A stretch of 64,000 nucleotides of DNA from Flavobacterium hankyongi (GCF_036840915.1 NZ_CP085725.1:124001-188000); one strand, 5' to 3'. Counted from the stretch's first letter, positions 8,032 to 15,502 are shown. Translations and numbers: made by a program. Notes: generated by a model from the sequence alone, not told the origin.

Positions 8032-9249
8032 TTATATGAAGCCTAAATCTGTTTCTTTCTTATTACAAATATAAAATGCTCTTTGATATAACTCGTCATA
8101 AGTAATTATATCAATATTTTTTAAGTTCTTTCTGAACATTTCAAAAGATGAAAACTTAATTTCGTTAATTCTGTCATCTTTGATAAATTCATTTAGGTTT
8201 CCAATTAATATAAAAGCCTTAGGATTATACAAATATAAAGTTTCACCTGTCAAAAAATCTTGGTGGTCTTTGGTTTCTGTTTTTGTTGAAATTTCCTTTA
8301 TTGCTTTTTGTATAGTTCTCTGAACTTGAGCAATAGCTCCTGATAATTCATCAGAAATTTGCCAAGCTTCTTCACGATACGCATCTTTTACTTGTTTAAG
8401 TAATTTATGAGTGTCTAATTTTAGTTCACAAAAACATAATGAATTAATTGCTCCTTGTGATTTTAGTAAAGCATCAATTCTTTTGCCATTAGATGCAAAA
8501 TCTGAACCAGAAGTAACTTGCTCTAATTTTTTAGAATCAAGTTCCGAATTGAAAATATAGTCTAAACCATAACCTAAAATCCAAGTATTTTTTTCAAAGA
8601 ATTTTTGCCAAACTGCTTCATCATTTTGATTTTTATTTAATTTTTCTTTTAGAGCTTCTTTATATTCTTCAAAATAACCTTCTTGATGAAGTAGTTTGTG
8701 GAAAATTTCAAGTTGACTTTTTCTATATCCAAAATTTATTAAATCTTTTGAAGTTATGTTATTGTTTAATGCTTCTTGAAGAATTTCAATGTTTTCTGCG
8801 ATTATTTTAGTTGCTTGCTCTTTGTTTAGCAGCATTTTAGAAAGTGTTTCATCATTAACATTAAAAGTATGGTCTGATGGAAATTCAACTTCTTTTATAC
8901 TTTTTAGAAATTTATAAAGATTTTCAACTTCTGCTCGATGAAATGAAGCTTCTTTTGTAACGTTTTTTATTGGGTTATTTTGTGGTCCAAATTGTTGAAT
9001 AATTAGTTTTTCAATTGATCTATTTTCATTTTGTAAAAATAATGCCTTAAGTTGTCTTAAACCATTTATTGAATAACCTAACGTTGTTTCATCTTTTAAA
9101 AGAAACTCATTACCTTCGAAATCTAAGATTTTATGAGCAAATTTTTTCTTAAATTTGGAGAATTGTGTCTCAAAACTTTCTGAAAAATATGTTTTACCAA
9201 CAACACGTTGTGATGCGTAAAATTCATCTGGATTTGTTTCTTTTTCCAT
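8032..9249 (-). CDS. Shedu (SduA/DUF4263) anti-phage nuclease (cassette K8)
   Basis: A 405-residue protein whose C-terminal half is a DUF4263 (Shedu) nuclease domain. KFFEKNTWILGYGLDY near 216-231 is the family entry motif. The PD-(D/E)xK core follows with Asp-259 (KRIDALL) and Glu-275/Lys-277 (CFCELK). The N-terminal half is the variable sensor region. Shedu is a single-protein phage defence; N-terminal domains are thought to sense the phage and release DNA cutting. The TAA stop codon (8032-8034) lies in the GTTAT core of the attC-like site and the ATG (9249) is about 25 bp from the other cassette end, so the gene fills the cassette. The IS110 insertion lies 3 bp past the stop and does not touch the coding region. 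Confidence 0.85.
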   Translation of the reverse strand: MEKETNPDEFYASQRVVGKTYFSESFETQFSKFKKKFAHKILDFEGNEFLLKDETTLGYSINGLRQLKALFLQNENRSIEKLIIQQFGPQNNPIKNVTKEASFHRAEVENLYKFLKSIKEVEFPSDHTFNVNDETLSKMLLNKEQATKIIAENIEILQEALNNNITSKDLINFGYRKSQLEIFHKLLHQEGYFEEYKEALKEKLNKNQNDEAVWQKFFEKNTWILGYGLDYIFNSELDSKKLEQVTSGSDFASNGKRIDALLKSQGAINSLCFCELKLDTHKLLKQVKDAYREEAWQISDELSGAIAQVQRTIQKAIKEISTKTETKDHQDFLTGETLYLYNPKAFILIGNLNEFIKDDRINEIKFSSFEMFRKNLKNIDIITYDELYQRAFYICNKKETDLGFI

Positions 9250-9263
9250 TTAGTAATTCAATA

Positions 9264-9407
9264 GGTTTCATATAACGTTTTGCCGCTTTGCGAAGGCGGG
9301 GATTTTCAGCACTAAACTTCATTAGAAGCACAAAACCTGAATTTAGCACTTCACTGTCATAGAAGCACGAAACCCCCGCTTTTGCAAAACGGCTGTTAGT
9401 GGCTGGG
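9264..9407 (-). other. attC-like site of cassette K7
   Basis: AAC at 9274-9276, GTT at 9395-9397, 124 bp. Arms TGCCGCTTTGCGAAGGCGGGG and CCCCCGCTTTTGCAAAACGGC. GTTAGTGGCTGGGC matches the K7 start (GTTAGTGGCAAGGC, from 10964) in 12 of 14 positions. The loop carries short GAAGCAC repeats. Confidence 0.8.
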
Positions 9408-9444
9408 CTTCCTTTTCCGTCTATACTTATTATACTTTCCATTG

Positions 9445-9786
9445 TCAGCTTATTGGCGAGTTTACTTTGTTTAAAATTGGAAGTCGTCCGTGAATATTTG
9501 TAAACTGATTTAACCAAGTTCGTTCAAGTTTTGGTAAATTTTTAGGGTCGAAAGTTGTATAGTAAAACCAAATGGCTTTTCCTTCTGAAGTTGGATTTGT
9601 CTTTTCTGGATTTTCCAAATGTTGCTTAAATCTATTATTCAGATTTACAGCTAAACCAATATAGAGAATGTCATTTTCAAAGGTTGTCAGAATGTAACAG
9701 CCATTGTCGTGTGGCACTGATTTAAAAGATGCAAGTTTAAACTGCACTTTGTCTATCGGTTTTGGTGTCAACTCTTCAACTTTCAT
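9445..9786 (-). CDS. GIY-YIG domain nuclease-like protein (cassette K7)
   Basis: A 113-residue single-domain GIY-YIG protein: GCYILT at 29-34 stands for GIY and LYIG at 41-44 for YIG. The conserved arginine is in NNRFKQHL (Arg-52), and a C-terminal Glu in LERTWLNQF near 90 could bind the metal. Such domains cut DNA in homing endonucleases, UvrC and some restriction enzymes. The start codon overlaps the stop of the DGQHR gene upstream (ATGA, 9783-9786), so the two are coupled and probably work together. The pair looks like a modification-related sensor plus nuclease, though this is inference. Confidence 0.75.
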   Translation of the reverse strand: MKVEELTPKPIDKVQFKLASFKSVPHDNGCYILTTFENDILYIGLAVNLNNRFKQHLENPEKTNPTSEGKAIWFYYTTFDPKNLPKLERTWLNQFTNIHGRLPILNKVNSPIS

Positions 9787-10910
9787 ATTTCAATGTCTCT
9801 TTGAAAATTAGTTTTATGTAATGCTTTTACCATTTCAGCATTAATCACGTTTAAGGCACCTGAATTTAAAAAACTTGCTGTGCTACCTTTTGTCCAAAAG
9901 TCAGTATGTCCTACACCTGCATAGTCGCCTTCAACTTCTTCAAAAGCTTGCTCTAAAAGACTTTGCATTGTTGAAACCTTAAAGTCAGGCATATTTATCA
10001 TCTTGTTGAAAAACGGAACGGAAAATTTGCAGAACAATTCAACTCCATTATACTTGAACAATACAGTAGGTTCTTCAATTCCTAAAATGTTTGTGATTGC
10101 TTTCCAATAGTTTAAAAATATCTTGTGTTGTTTGTCTGCCGTTTGAATGGTAATTGGGTTGTTTGCTACCAAAACATATTTTTTGATTGACTTTACAAAG
10201 CTTTGTTGATTGATACTTCCGTCATTGCTTTCTTGATTAGCCATTTTGATTTTGTTGAGCCAAGGGCTGTCAGGGTCAGAATTTAAAAAGTCAACATACT
10301 TTAATGCTAAATCATCTTCTCCTTTTTCAATTGTCTTAGAAATCCATTTTGGCAAATTTGGAATGTCTTCTATTTCCAAGGCTTGAGTTAGTCTTTGGTA
10401 AATCCTTTGTTCAACTCCTTTCTCAACACTTTTTTGCGTAGTATTCACAATAAGAAAATGGCACATTTGAGCTATTTTAGGAAGATTGATAGCAATGTTA
10501 ACAGGAACTTCAAAGTCTAAAACTCTTGTGTCTTTTTCAGCTGCCATTTTCAAGCCTTCAACTCTGTGTTGTCCGTCAACTACGCTGAAAGGTCCAATTG
10601 TATCAATGTTGATTTCAATAGTGTTGTTGGTTGGATTGAAGTCAATATTTTTATGTGTAGCCATAAATATACTTGTTGGTAAAAAAGCGTCTTTTGTTTC
10701 TTGACCGTCAATAATGTAGTCTGCAAGTCTTTTTGCTCTCGCTCGGTTCAAAAGTCTTTGATAACCTTTGTCATTGTCGTCATCTGGGTCTAAAGTCTCA
10801 ACGCTGTAAAAGTTTGGAATTAACAAGTCCGAAACTTTCAATGAAGTTGAATAAAGTGTCAGTTGTCCTTGTTTAACTAAAGCTGCTGGTCTTACGATTA
10901 TTTTTGTCAT
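9783..10910 (-). CDS. DGQHR-domain (DndB-like) protein (cassette K7)
   Basis: A 375-residue protein with the DGQHR motif at residues 112-116 (VVDGQHRVEGL), preceded by YQRLLNRARAKRLADYI at 50-66, the usual spacing in this ParB/sulfiredoxin-related family. Relatives include DndB, which regulates DNA phosphorothioation, and proteins of deazaguanine DNA modification clusters. No other dnd or dpd genes are in the window, so the protein is either an orphan regulator or part of a two-gene defence unit with the coupled GIY-YIG protein. The ATG at 10910 is about 50 bp inside the cassette start. The C-terminal 150 residues show no motif I recognise. Confidence 0.75.
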   Translation of the reverse strand: MTKIIVRPAALVKQGQLTLYSTSLKVSDLLIPNFYSVETLDPDDDNDKGYQRLLNRARAKRLADYIIDGQETKDAFLPTSIFMATHKNIDFNPTNNTIEINIDTIGPFSVVDGQHRVEGLKMAAEKDTRVLDFEVPVNIAINLPKIAQMCHFLIVNTTQKSVEKGVEQRIYQRLTQALEIEDIPNLPKWISKTIEKGEDDLALKYVDFLNSDPDSPWLNKIKMANQESNDGSINQQSFVKSIKKYVLVANNPITIQTADKQHKIFLNYWKAITNILGIEEPTVLFKYNGVELFCKFSVPFFNKMINMPDFKVSTMQSLLEQAFEEVEGDYAGVGHTDFWTKGSTASFLNSGALNVINAEMVKALHKTNFQRDIEI

Positions 10911-10950
10911 ATTTTTGTCTTACGGTTTTGTTTTGTTCTGCGGTCTGTTA

Positions 10951-11097
10951 GCCTTGCCACTAACGTTCCGGCGCTTGGCGAGGTTGCGAATTTCGGAACT
11001 GATTATTTTCTATCAAAGATAAAATTTCTTGCGAGAAATAAACGTGTAATTACTACAAAATTCGCAATCTTGCCAAACGCCTGTTAGCGGTTCGTGC
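10951..11097 (-). other. attC-like site of cassette K6
   Basis: AAC at 10962-10964, GTT at 11083-11085, 124 bp. Arms GGCGCTTGGCGAGGTTGCGAA and TTCGCAATCTTGCCAAACGCC. Sequence is almost identical to the K5 site and close to the K12 site. GTTAGCGGT is shared with the K6 start. Confidence 0.85.
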
Positions 11098-11105
11098 TTT
11101 TAAAA

Positions 11106-11438
11106 CTAAACTAAATTTGCTAAACCGAATTCAGCAAGTTGATCAACTATTGGTAAAGTTTTTAAACCCAATTCAGTTAATCTGTATTCTACTTTAGGTG
11201 GAATTTGTGGATAAACTTCTTTACTAACTAATTTGTTTTCAACAAGCATGTTAAGTTCTTGTATCAGCATTTTTTCACTTATGCCAGTAACGGCTCTTTT
11301 CAGTTCGCCATATCTCATAACATTTTCATTGATTTGAAATAGAATCATTAATGTCCATTTACCGCTTAAAAGTGCTAAAGAAGCTCTAACGGGACATTTT
11401 TCGCCAAAAGCTTCATTTATTTTTAGGTTATTTTCCAT
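11106..11438 (-). CDS. HxlR-family winged-helix regulator (cassette K6)
   Basis: A 110-residue HxlR-type regulator. The conserved Cys is in EKCPVRASLALLSGKWTLMI (residues 13-33), where one-cysteine thiol sensing is known for the family. The winged helix follows with RYGELKRAVTGISEKML and a wing ending YRLTELG. It is transcribed away from the isochorismatase-like gene, with 114 bp between start codons that hold a palindrome (11469-11491) and a promoter. By family behaviour it probably represses that divergent pair and is released by thiol-reactive compounds; this is inference. Confidence 0.85.
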   Translation of the reverse strand: MENNLKINEAFGEKCPVRASLALLSGKWTLMILFQINENVMRYGELKRAVTGISEKMLIQELNMLVENKLVSKEVYPQIPPKVEYRLTELGLKTLPIVDQLAEFGLANLV

Positions 11439-11468
11439 AAGTAATAATTAATTCTAACTATTTAGTGA

Positions 11469-11522
11469 GTACTTTACTTTTTGGTAAGTACTTGTACAAA
11501 GGTAAGTTAATTGTTAACTTTG
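11469..11522 (+). promoter_or_regulatory. Divergent control region: operator palindrome and Bacteroidota promoter
   Basis: GTACTTTAC (11469-11477) and GTAAGTAC (11484-11491) form a near-palindrome, a plausible HxlR operator. TTG at 11492-11494 and TAACTTTG at 11515-11522, 20 bp apart, fit the Bacteroidota -33/-7 consensus for the gene at 11553. The operator abuts the -33 element, so binding should block transcription. Confidence 0.6.
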
Positions 11523-11552
11523 CACAAATAACTTTATTAAAAAATAAAATTT

Positions 11553-12098
11553 ATGAGCAAAGCATTAATAATAATAGACATTCAAAATGACTATTTCGAA
11601 AATGGAGCAATGGAGTTAGTAGGTTCTTTACCAGCAAGCGAAAACACCAAACTCGTTTTGTCAAAATTCAGAAAAGAAAATCTACCAATCGTTCACATAC
11701 AGCATCTTTCTGTTGCGCCAGGTTCTGTTTTTTTTCTACCAGAAACAAAAGGACAAGAAATTCATGATAATGTAAAACCATTAGAAGGGGAAAAAGTAAT
11801 TACAAAATATTACCCAAATAGTTTTAGAGATACCGATCTTTTCGAATACCTAAAATCTCAAAATATAACAGAGCTTGTAGTTTCAGGTATGATGACACAT
11901 ATGTGCGTTGATGCTACCGTGAGAGCTGCAAAAGATTTTGAATTTGAATGCACGGTAATTGGAGATGCTTGTGCTTCCAGAAATTTAGAGATTAACGGTA
12001 AAACAGTAAAAGCAGAAGATGCTCACAACGCATTTTTAAGTGCTTTATCTTTTTTCTATGCTGATGTGATAAACACTAATGAATTTCTTAATAGATAA
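11553..12098 (+). CDS. Isochorismatase-like cysteine hydrolase (cassette K6)
   Basis: A 181-residue cysteine hydrolase of the isochorismatase-like fold. The catalytic triad is visible: Asp-9 (IIDIQNDYF), Lys-85 (VITKYYPNSF) and Cys-118 (GMMTHMCVDAT), with the usual cis-peptide region before the Cys. Family members hydrolyse isochorismate, nicotinamide or other amides; the substrate here cannot be told. The gene is under its own promoter (TAACTTTG) beside an HxlR regulator, and a SnoaL-like gene follows 25 bp downstream, so K6 is a small regulated detoxification-type unit. It is transcribed against the prevailing direction of the array. Confidence 0.85.
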   Translation: MSKALIIIDIQNDYFENGAMELVGSLPASENTKLVLSKFRKENLPIVHIQHLSVAPGSVFFLPETKGQEIHDNVKPLEGEKVITKYYPNSFRDTDLFEYLKSQNITELVVSGMMTHMCVDATVRAAKDFEFECTVIGDACASRNLEINGKTVKAEDAHNAFLSALSFFYADVINTNEFLNR

Positions 12099-12123
12099 TT
12101 GTAATAATTTAAAAACTAAAAAT

Positions 12124-12510
12124 ATGACAGCAAAAGAAGTAGTAGAAGCTTACTCAATAGCTCTTTCAAAAGGTGATGTTCCAACAGCATTTTCGCATTT
12201 TAATCCAAATGCAAAATGGCATCAACCAGGAAACAACAAATTTTCAGGTACACAAACAGGTCTTGAAGCTATTGGTAAAATGTTATCTGAAATGATGGCA
12301 GTAACACAAGGTTCATTAGCTATTAAACCCGCAGGAGAGATGATGGTTAATGGGAATTTCGTTTCTTGTCCAGTTAGATTTAGCGCAAAAAATGGTAACA
12401 AGTCAGTTGAAATGAACGGAAACGATTTGTATGAAGTTCTTGATGGTAAAATTGTTCAAGTTTGGTTATTTTCAGAAGATCAAGTCGCAGAAGATTTGTT
12501 TTGGGATTAA
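12124..12510 (+). CDS. SnoaL-like / nuclear transport factor 2 fold protein (cassette K6)
   Basis: A 128-residue SnoaL-like protein of the NTF2 fold. The start is the ATG at 12124; a longer frame from 12079 overlaps the end of the hydrolase gene. The pattern VVEAYSIALSKGDVPTAFSHF, then AKWHQPGNN and later LYEVLDGKIVQVWLF is typical of these small dimeric proteins, which act as isomerases, hydrolases or binding proteins. It follows the isochorismatase-like gene and is probably cotranscribed. The substrate is unknown. Confidence 0.75.
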   Translation: MTAKEVVEAYSIALSKGDVPTAFSHFNPNAKWHQPGNNKFSGTQTGLEAIGKMLSEMMAVTQGSLAIKPAGEMMVNGNFVSCPVRFSAKNGNKSVEMNGNDLYEVLDGKIVQVWLFSEDQVAEDLFWD

Positions 12511-12629
12511 ATTTGATTACGCCAAAAAAAGACAATTAATTTAGATAATAAAAGCGATATTTTGGGATTACGATAGGTTATAATTGTAATTTCAAGGTGT
12601 CGTTTTTTCATTTTAGCACTATTTTCGTA

Positions 12630-12777
12630 GCATGACCGCTAACGTTCCGGCGCTTGGCGAGGTTGCGAGCTTCGGAACTGATTATTTTCTGTTAAAGATA
12701 AAATTTCTTGCGAGAAATAAACGTGTATTTACTACAAAATTCGCAATCTTGCCAAACGCCTGTTAGCAGTAGTGGCT
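12630..12777 (-). other. attC-like site of cassette K5
   Basis: AAC at 12641-12643, GTT at 12762-12764, 124 bp. Almost the same sequence as the K6 site (10951-11097). GTTAGCAGTAGTGGC matches the K5 start (GTTAGCAGTAATGGC, from 13436) in 14 of 15 positions. Confidence 0.85.
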
Positions 12778-13386
12778 TTAGTTTTCAATATTTATTGCGT
12801 TTAATTTTTTCGATTTGTAGGTCGGATTAGTTTGAACACATTTTTTGTTTGTATTAATCAATATTTCAAAATTTTTGTTTTTTGTATTTCCTAAATAAAT
12901 TATAGGAGAGTTTTTACCATTTTCATCTTTTTCAATTCCAATAAGAATAAAATTGTTTTCATCAATCCAAATTACATCATTTATAACGTGTGAATATTCT
13001 CCGTAAAAAATTCTTTGCCAATATTTAGCTTTTATATCGCATAAATATATTGCTTGTCCAGAATTTTTTGTCGAGAAATATTTTCCATCTTTTTTTTCAA
13101 GATTAAGTTGATAACTATAAATATCAATGAATTTTTCTTGATTATTATTGTAAGTTATAATTGGATTGTAAATTGATAAGAATTTTTCCAACTTTTTGAA
13201 GTTCTGTTTTTCAACATTTTGAAATTCAGCAATACTGTCAACTTTAATAAAATCTTTAATGTTGAAATTTTCAAAAGATTCCTTCCAATCTTCAGTTAAG
13301 TATTTTTCAACATTTTCTAATTCAGAAGATTGTGCTTGAATATAATTAAAAAATATAAGAAAAAAAGAAATCATTATGTATTTCAT
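12778..13386 (-). CDS. Hypothetical exported protein (cassette K5)
   Basis: A 202-residue protein of unknown function. Residues 1-19 (MKYIMISFFLIFFNYIQAQ) form a signal peptide with a typical Bacteroidota cleavage after AQ. The remainder is acidic and lysine-rich with a predicted mixed fold; a stretch near 90-140 (KAKYWQRIFYGEYSHVINDV) looks like a beta-rich domain. No known motif is recognised. It is alone in its cassette, with the stop codon about 14 bp from the core GTT. An exported single gene stands out among the defence genes of the array. Confidence 0.6.
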   Translation of the reverse strand: MKYIMISFFLIFFNYIQAQSSELENVEKYLTEDWKESFENFNIKDFIKVDSIAEFQNVEKQNFKKLEKFLSIYNPIITYNNNQEKFIDIYSYQLNLEKKDGKYFSTKNSGQAIYLCDIKAKYWQRIFYGEYSHVINDVIWIDENNFILIGIEKDENGKNSPIIYLGNTKNKNFEILINTNKKCVQTNPTYKSKKLNAINIEN

Positions 13387-13420
13387 AACTTATTGTTTTT
13401 GTTTGTTTTACGTTCTGCTG

Positions 13421-13588
13421 TGCCATTACTGCTAACGTCCCGCCGGCTTTGTGTCAGGCGAGGATTTTTATTACTGATGCTTACAAATATACCGAAAAGT
13501 TATAAAGGAAAAAGCCCAAAAGAAATAAGAAAATGCAAACACCAAGCCTTTACCGATAAATCCCAAAACCTCGCTTGCACAAAACCGC
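13421..13588 (-). other. attC-like site of cassette K4, interrupted by an IS110 copy
   Basis: AAC at 13434-13436. Left arm GGCTTTGTGTCAGGCGAGG pairs with CCTCGCTTGCACAAAACC. The final bases T and GTTATGCGATGTT lie after the IS at 14812-14825. Without the IS the site is about 159 bp, longer than the rest because of a bigger loop. GTTATGCGATGTTT matches the K4 start (GTTATGCGATATTT, from 15516) in 13 of 14 positions. Confidence 0.8.
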
Positions 13589-13626
13589 CTTAAGTTTACA
13601 ATTGATAAATTTATATTATAAACAGA

Positions 13627-13774
13627 AAGAACAAAAGAGAGGAGTAAGGTTTACGATAACCGCAGGAACTATAGATTCCGTCAACAGTGATAATCCCCTC
13701 TCTTTTCTACTTAAATTTCGAACAGTTCTGTGAGATTTAATCTCGATTTTAAGGTGATGAAAATCAAGTAGTCT
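13627..13774 (+). ncRNA. Candidate IS110 bridge RNA, copy 2
   Basis: Reads the same as the candidate in copy 1. The stem is 13633-13642 with 13697-13706, the target-loop guides are AACCGC at 13658-13663 and CAACAG at 13682-13687, and the donor-loop guides are ACTTAA at 13709-13714 and ACAGTTCT at 13722-13729. Confidence 0.7.
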
Positions 13775-13797
13775 GTCCTTTCCAAAAAAATTTTGTT

Positions 13798-14772
13798 ATG
13801 AGTAAAGATAAAAAAACATTTGGTATTGACATCAGTAAAGATACATTTGATGTTGTAGATTGTTCAGGTAATTATTATCAATTCTCTAACAATTTAAAAG
13901 ACTTTTTAAAGTTTTTGAAATTGTTGGATGCCACTTCCCATTGTGTTATGGAGGCAACGGGTTATTATCATTATCAATTGGCATATTTTTTAGTAGATCA
14001 TCATATTGCAGTATCGGTAGAAAATCCGTTATCGATAAAGCGCTTTATTCAAATGAAACTGAGTAGGGTAAAGACGGATAAATCAGATGCTAAGATGATT
14101 TGTTTGTATGGTCAGCAACAAGAGCTTCCCTTATGGTTTGGTTATTCAAAATACCAGACACAGTGTTTGCAAATGTTGAGATTATTAGACACTTATACCA
14201 AGCAAAGTGCTGCTTTAAAGAATAAAATACAAGCAGAGGAGGTATTGGGTAATCCTTGTAAAATAGTGGTTAGTTCATTAAAGAAGATTCTAAAACATTT
14301 ACAAAAAGAGATTGGTTTGCTAGAAGCAGAGTTGTTGGTTTTGGTCAAATCAGAACAACAAGAGATGTTGACTAAGGTAGAGAGTATTCCAGGAATTGGA
14401 CGTAAAACAGCGATGATGCTTTTAGTTTTAACAGATGGTTTTAAACGTTTTGAGGACAGTTCACAATTGTGTTCATTTTGTGGTTTAACTCCAGTAATTA
14501 GGCAGTCAGGAAGTAGTATAAAAGGAAAGGTTAGGATAAGTAAAGTTGGTAATTCCAAACTCAGAAATTTACTGTTTATGTGCAGTTTTACTGCTTGTAA
14601 ATGCAATAAAGCTTGTAGGGAACTTTATGAACGAATAGTTAACAAAGGAAAAAGCAAGAAACTAGCTTTAATAGCGGTATGCAACAAGCTTTTAAAACAA
14701 GCATTTGCAATAGCAAAGTCAGGAGTAGAGTACAATGAAAACTATAGAAGTAAACTAGTAGTTAAAAACTAA
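13798..14772 (+). CDS. IS110-family recombinase, copy 2
   Basis: A 324-residue protein identical to the recombinase of copy 1, with the same DEDD residues (Asp-11, Glu-52, Asp-94, Asp-97) and the C-terminal serine block. The frame is intact. It stands in the middle of the array between cassettes K5 and K4, 41 bp before the stop codon of the next cassette gene, which runs the other way. Confidence 0.95.
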   Translation: MSKDKKTFGIDISKDTFDVVDCSGNYYQFSNNLKDFLKFLKLLDATSHCVMEATGYYHYQLAYFLVDHHIAVSVENPLSIKRFIQMKLSRVKTDKSDAKMICLYGQQQELPLWFGYSKYQTQCLQMLRLLDTYTKQSAALKNKIQAEEVLGNPCKIVVSSLKKILKHLQKEIGLLEAELLVLVKSEQQEMLTKVESIPGIGRKTAMMLLVLTDGFKRFEDSSQLCSFCGLTPVIRQSGSSIKGKVRISKVGNSKLRNLLFMCSFTACKCNKACRELYERIVNKGKSKKLALIAVCNKLLKQAFAIAKSGVEYNENYRSKLVVKN

Positions 14773-14813
14773 AAATAAATCATTTTTTATTTGTTTTTAA
14801 GCACAGTTCTTTG

Positions 14814-15215
14814 TTATGCGATGTTTATCTTTTCGTTCAGTAATATTCTTTCTTCGTAAGTTATAATTGTGGATAAATTGTTTTTGGCTTTCTCACCTAA
14901 TTTTACAATAGATATCCAATTCAAATCTTCAAGAATAAGTTTATGATTATAATCGTCATTATTTGGTGCTGTATAATTATCCAGTTTTAGATGCCAATCT
15001 TTGATTATTTCAAATTCTTGTTTGGTAATTAAACCTTGATTTAAAACAGTTTTATAATTATCTCTAAGAAATAAATCGTCAAAATAACAATTCATAAATT
15101 CAACAAATGAATAATGAGGGTTTTCATTGCTGAACCATGTTTTTCCTTGTAATTCGATTGAAGTTAGTTCATTTATAGAACGTAACCAATTTTCCCGCCA
15201 TACATTTCTGTTCAT
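14814..15215 (-). CDS. Hypothetical protein (cassette K4, second gene)
   Basis: A 133-residue soluble protein of unknown function, acidic and rich in Trp, Tyr and Asn. No signal peptide or membrane segment. Short patterns such as GKTWFSNENPHYSF (residues 24-37) and NCYFDDLFL suggest a compact helical fold like contact-dependent immunity proteins, but this is only an impression. The TAA stop is inside the GTTAT core of the attC-like site, right after the IS110 copy. It lies 12 bp after the 85-residue gene upstream, so the two are an operon. Confidence 0.55.
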   Translation of the reverse strand: MNRNVWRENWLRSINELTSIELQGKTWFSNENPHYSFVEFMNCYFDDLFLRDNYKTVLNQGLITKQEFEIIKDWHLKLDNYTAPNNDDYNHKLILEDLNWISIVKLGEKAKNNLSTIITYEERILLNEKINIA

Positions 15216-15227
15216 TATTGATTTAGA

Positions 15228-15485
15228 TTATTTTGATGTTGCTTCTAAAAAATATTCATATTTATCTAAATTATAGACAATGTTTTCGTTTAATAATTTA
15301 GACAATTTACTAAGTTTTTCTTCGTTCAATAAGTAACAATTATACAATAAGTTATCTAATCCATAAACTGAAGGTGTAATCAATTCTAGTAGATCATTTA
15401 GATTGATTTTATCTATTAGTTTTTCTCCAACAAACTTATCACTATCCTTTTCGTAAAAACATAAATATCGATTGACTTCTTCCAT
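15228..15485 (-). CDS. Hypothetical small protein (cassette K4, first gene)
   Basis: An 85-residue acidic protein of unknown function: MEEVNRYLCFYEKD at the start, then repeated leucine/asparagine-rich helices (LNDLLELI, LLYNCYLL). No signal, membrane segment or DNA-binding motif is seen. The ATG at 15485 is 30 bp from the cassette start. Together with the following 133-residue gene it forms a two-gene cassette, a layout often seen for toxin-antitoxin or immunity pairs, though nothing in either sequence proves that. Confidence 0.5.
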   Translation of the reverse strand: MEEVNRYLCFYEKDSDKFVGEKLIDKINLNDLLELITPSVYGLDNLLYNCYLLNEEKLSKLSKLLNENIVYNLDKYEYFLEATSK

Positions 15486-15502
15486 TGCGTCTCGTTTTTC
15501 CT

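Larger units (their letters stand above)
13589..14811 (+). mobile_element. IS110-family insertion sequence, copy 2
   Basis: Same element as copy 1, same orientation, same junctions (AAACCGC on the left, TTGTTAT on the right) and the same position within an attC-like site. The flanks beyond about 10 bp differ (TTGCAC against TTCGTG on the left; GCGATG against ATGAAG on the right). It is therefore an independent insertion at a matching target and not a duplication of a larger block. Confidence 0.9.

Noticed and set aside
9224..9517. Open frame of 97 residues on the minus strand
   Set aside because: It runs across the attC-like site 9264-9407 and into the ends of two real genes in another frame; no motif and no start context.
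13330..13593. Open frame of 87 residues on the + strand
   Set aside because: It overlaps the start of the exported K5 gene and crosses the attC-like site of K4 up to the IS junction; no coding signal.
6807..14811. Composite transposon bounded by two IS110 copies
   Set aside because: Each copy sits at its own attC-like site with different flanks and no outer target duplication, so they look like two single insertions.
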